A model generated the notes under the pieces. The model ran no database searches and was not told the origin of the DNA. It saw only the letters and a list, made by a program, of their open reading frames with translations. Made by a program: the position numbers and the translations under genes. Below, one piece after another: positions 6,551 to 8,112 of a stretch of 8,112 nt of DNA (the first letter of the stretch is position 1; every line of letters begins with the position of its first letter). The stretch covers positions 1-8,112 of the forward strand of contig DXMA01000005.1 of assembly GCA_019414445.1 (NCBI GenBank), in the 5' to 3' direction. The stretch is from Collinsella sp. GTDB lineage: Bacteria; Actinomycetota; Coriobacteriia; Coriobacteriales; Coriobacteriaceae.

Positions 6551-6566
6551 GCGCTCTAAAAAATAA

Positions 6567-6621
6567 ATGAGGTCGCTATAAAAAGAAACCTCATGGCCCA
6601 ACGGGTTCACGAGGTTTCTTT
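6567..6621 (-). terminator. Terminator of the aminotransferase gene, with a second overlapping hairpin
   Basis: On the minus strand AAAGAAACCTC (6621-6611) pairs perfectly with GAGGTTTCTTT (6592-6582), with an inner CCC/GGG stem, and runs into TTTATAG. The middle arm extended to ATGAGGT (6594-6588) can instead pair with ACCTCAT (6573-6567), which is followed by TTATTTTTTAG. The two hairpins share an arm and each is followed by a T-rich tract, giving either a back-up terminator or a choice between structures. It begins 24 bases after the aminotransferase stop and separates that gene from the kinase. Confidence 0.8.
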
Positions 6622-6645
6622 AGTGCCTTTAGTTACTGACCGTCC

Positions 6646-7827
6646 TTACCCGCGCGGGTTGATTTTATCACGTAGCGACTTGAGGTTCTCAAGCGCAGCG
6701 TTGAGCGTCTCGTCTCGCTTGGCAAAGTGGAAACGAATCAGATGGTTGACGGGCTCGCGGAAGAAGCTCGAGCCCGGAACGGCGCCCACGCCCACCTTGG
6801 AGGCCAAATCCTCACAGAAGTCGAGGTCGCTGTCATAGCCAAACTCCGAGATATCCATCATCACGTAGTAGGCGCCCTGCGGCACGTTGTGCGTGAGACC
6901 GATGCTATCGAGCCCCTGACAGAATAGGTCGCGCTTGGCGGTGTAGAGGTCGAGGACCTCCTGGTAATAGCTGTCGTCGAATTTGAGGGCGGTGACGACA
7001 GCTTCCTGCAGGGGAGCGGCAGCACCCACGGTGAGGAAGTCGTGGACCTTTTTAATGCGCTCGGTGATCTGGGCCGGGGCGATGGTGTAGCCCAGACGCC
7101 AGCCGGTGATGGAGTACGTCTTAGACAGCGAACTGCAGCTGATGGTTCGATCGAACATGCCGGGCAGCGTGGCCATATAGACGTGCTCGTGGGGCGCGTA
7201 GACGATGTGCTCGTATACCTCGTCGGTAATGCAGTAGGCGTCGTACTTTTTGCAGAGGTCGGCGATTAAGGTGAGCTCCTCGCGCGTAAAGACCTTGCCG
7301 CAGGGGTTGGAAGGGTTGCACAGGACGATGGCCTTGGGATCGTTGTCGCGGAAGGCCGCCTCGAGTGTCTCGCGGTCAAAGTCGAACGCAGGTGGGTTAA
7401 GCGGCACGTAGATGGGCTCGGCACCCGAGAGGATCGTGTCGGCGCCGTAGTTCTCGTAGAATGGCGAGAAGATGACGACCTTGTCGCCGGGGTTTGTGAC
7501 CGTCATCATGGCGGCCATCATGGCCTCGGTGGAGCCGCAGGTGACCACGATGTTCTCGTTGGGGTTGATCGGCATGCCCATAAAGTGCTCCTGCTTGGCG
7601 GCAAGCGCCTCACGCATGGCCTGGGAGCCCCAGGTGATGGAGTACTGGTGATAGAGCGGCTTGGGGTCGCTGGCGATGGCGCTCAGGCTGTTGAGCAGCT
7701 GCGCCGGGGGATCGAAGTCGGGGAAGCCCTGCGACAGGTTGACGGCGCCATACTTATTGGAGATGCGCGTCATGCGGCGGATGACCGAATCGGTAAACGT
7801 TGCCGTACGGTTGGAGAGTTCTTTCAT
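6646..7827 (-). CDS. Class I/II PLP-dependent aminotransferase (aspartate aminotransferase-like)
   Basis: A fold-type I enzyme of 393 residues, the usual length for this family, that transfers an amino group between an amino acid and a 2-oxo acid. Landmarks: NLSQGFPDFDPP near the N-terminus (30-41), CGSTEA (98-102) for the cofactor phosphate, N174 in NPSNPCGK, D202 and Y205 in TDEVYEH, the PLP lysine K236 in SSLSKTYSITGWRLG with R244, and the substrate-carboxylate arginine R365 in LIRFHFAK. The early SQGFPDF pattern resembles the aspartate/aromatic/kynurenine/methionine group; the exact substrate cannot be told. ATG at 7827 is chosen because AAAGGA lies six bases before it; the in-frame ATG at 7845 lacks a ribosome site. 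It is divergent from the tRNA genes and ends before its own terminator. Confidence 0.93.
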   Translation of the reverse strand: MKELSNRTATFTDSVIRRMTRISNKYGAVNLSQGFPDFDPPAQLLNSLSAIASDPKPLYHQYSITWGSQAMREALAAKQEHFMGMPINPNENIVVTCGSTEAMMAAMMTVTNPGDKVVIFSPFYENYGADTILSGAEPIYVPLNPPAFDFDRETLEAAFRDNDPKAIVLCNPSNPCGKVFTREELTLIADLCKKYDAYCITDEVYEHIVYAPHEHVYMATLPGMFDRTISCSSLSKTYSITGWRLGYTIAPAQITERIKKVHDFLTVGAAAPLQEAVVTALKFDDSYYQEVLDLYTAKRDLFCQGLDSIGLTHNVPQGAYYVMMDISEFGYDSDLDFCEDLASKVGVGAVPGSSFFREPVNHLIRFHFAKRDETLNAALENLKSLRDKINPRG

Positions 7828-7888
7828 GCTTGTCCTTTCGAGCATTTGCAGTGGGGCAAGTTTACTCCTATGAAACCGGTGGGAATTG

Positions 7889-7930
7889 CTCGAAATGGTC
7901 TCGAAAAACTCTTTTCAAAATTCTTGAAAA
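7889..7930. promoter_or_regulatory. Possible operator between the aminotransferase and tRNA genes
   Basis: TTTTCAA (7912-7918) and TTGAAAA (7924-7930) form a perfect 7-bp inverted repeat with a five-base spacer. Next to it CTCGAAA occurs twice 11 bp apart (7889-7895 and 7900-7906), and its inverse TTTCGAG lies at 7836-7842 beside the aminotransferase ribosome site. The helical-turn spacing suits a dimeric regulator, but AT-rich repeats also arise by chance. No clear promoter for the aminotransferase could be placed. Confidence 0.3.
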
Positions 7931-7937
7931 TTGGGGC

Positions 7938-7966
7938 TTGCATCGCGTGGCGTTCCTTGCAATAAT
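7938..7966 (+). promoter_or_regulatory. Probable promoter for the tRNA cluster
   Basis: TTGCAT (7938-7943), a 17-base spacer and AATAAT (7961-7966, five of six to consensus) lie about 28 bases before tRNA-His. The -35 is imperfect but has the same TTGCA form as two other promoters in the window. Confidence 0.55.
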
Positions 7967-7993
7967 AGTCGAGCGCGAAGCGCACAGGACACG

Positions 7994-8070
7994 GTGGGTG
8001 TAGCTCAGTTGGCTAGAGCGACGGGTTGTGGTCCCGTAGGTCGAGGGTTCGAGTCCCTTTACCCACCCCA
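7994..8070 (+). tRNA. tRNA-His, anticodon GTG
   Basis: A complete cloverleaf. The acceptor GTGGGTG (7994-8000) pairs with TACCCAC (8060-8066); D stem GCTC/GAGC (8003-8006/8016-8019); anticodon stem ACGGG/CCCGT (8021-8025/8033-8037) with GTG at 8028-8030; T stem 8043-8047/8055-8059 with loop TTCGAGT. The base before the acceptor is G7993, which can pair with C8067: the extra G-1:C73 pair that marks histidine tRNAs. CCA is encoded at 8068-8070. The mature RNA is therefore expected to start at 7993. Confidence 0.97.
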
Positions 8071-8092
8071 GTTCTTGCTTCGTGTTGATATC

Positions 8093-8112
8093 GGGTCGTT
8101 AGCTCAGTTGGT
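8093..8112 (+). tRNA. tRNA, 5' fragment cut by the window end (probably tRNA-Lys)
   Basis: The last 20 bases, GGGTCGTTAGCTCAGTTGGT, are the acceptor strand and D-arm start of a tRNA, 22 bases after tRNA-His and likely co-transcribed with it. They match the start of E. coli tRNA-Lys as I remember it. The anticodon is outside the window, so the identity is inferred. Confidence 0.85.

Noticed and set aside
5511..6551. A 346-codon plus-strand frame opposite the ROK kinase
   Set aside because: The minus strand encodes a full ROK kinase with all motifs; the opposite frame is a GC-rich shadow and begins inside a terminator.
7843..7845. Upstream ATG as the aminotransferase start
   Set aside because: No ribosome site precedes it, whereas the ATG at 7827 has AAAGGA at ideal spacing and the family alignment begins after it.
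1..8112. CRISPR array or insertion-sequence transposase
   Set aside because: No regularly spaced identical repeats with unique spacers and no transposase or recombinase frame were found; the only repeat block is the diverged foldback pair.

Overview
The window looks like a chromosomal segment from a Coriobacteriia actinomycete, most probably Collinsella or a close relative. The reasons are GC-rich coding sequence, a Rho factor with a very long Ala/Lys/Arg-rich N-terminal extension (an actinobacterial habit), a VanZ-family membrane protein and gut-type sugar and amino-acid enzymes. The genus is inferred from gene character; no search was run.

Layout. Positions 1-630 hold no convincing gene. 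They contain two long imperfect foldbacks, about 103-284 (copy A) and 327-523 (copy B), which share a core at a fixed 227-bp offset and are bracketed by CCTAGTCGCT direct repeats. Positions 615-785 are a probable rho promoter and leader. 786-3332 (+) is rho, starting at GTG and closed by an intrinsic terminator. 3646-5046 (+) encodes an unrecognised protein with two membrane helices and a long acidic, Ala-rich tail. It has its own promoter and appears translationally linked to the VanZ-like gene at 5054-5503 (+), whose stop codon lies inside a strong, probably bidirectional terminator. Convergent to these are two minus-strand genes: a ROK-family sugar kinase close to the YdhR-type fructokinases (5619-6509) and a class I PLP aminotransferase (6646-7827). 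Each seems to be its own transcription unit, and they are separated by an unusual three-arm terminator region. Divergent from the aminotransferase is a tRNA cluster: a complete tRNA-His(GTG) and the first 20 bases of a second tRNA, probably tRNA-Lys.

How the genes relate. The protein genes are mostly housekeeping (transcription termination, hexose phosphorylation, transamination, translation) and do not form one pathway. Only the hypothetical and VanZ-like genes look like a true operon.

The most novel signal is the tandem foldback upstream of rho. Both copies keep the same pairing register while many paired bases differ in a compensating way, and G-T pairs greatly outnumber A-C mismatches when read on the + strand. 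This suggests a structured RNA transcribed toward rho, or a mobile element carrying one, rather than decayed coding sequence.
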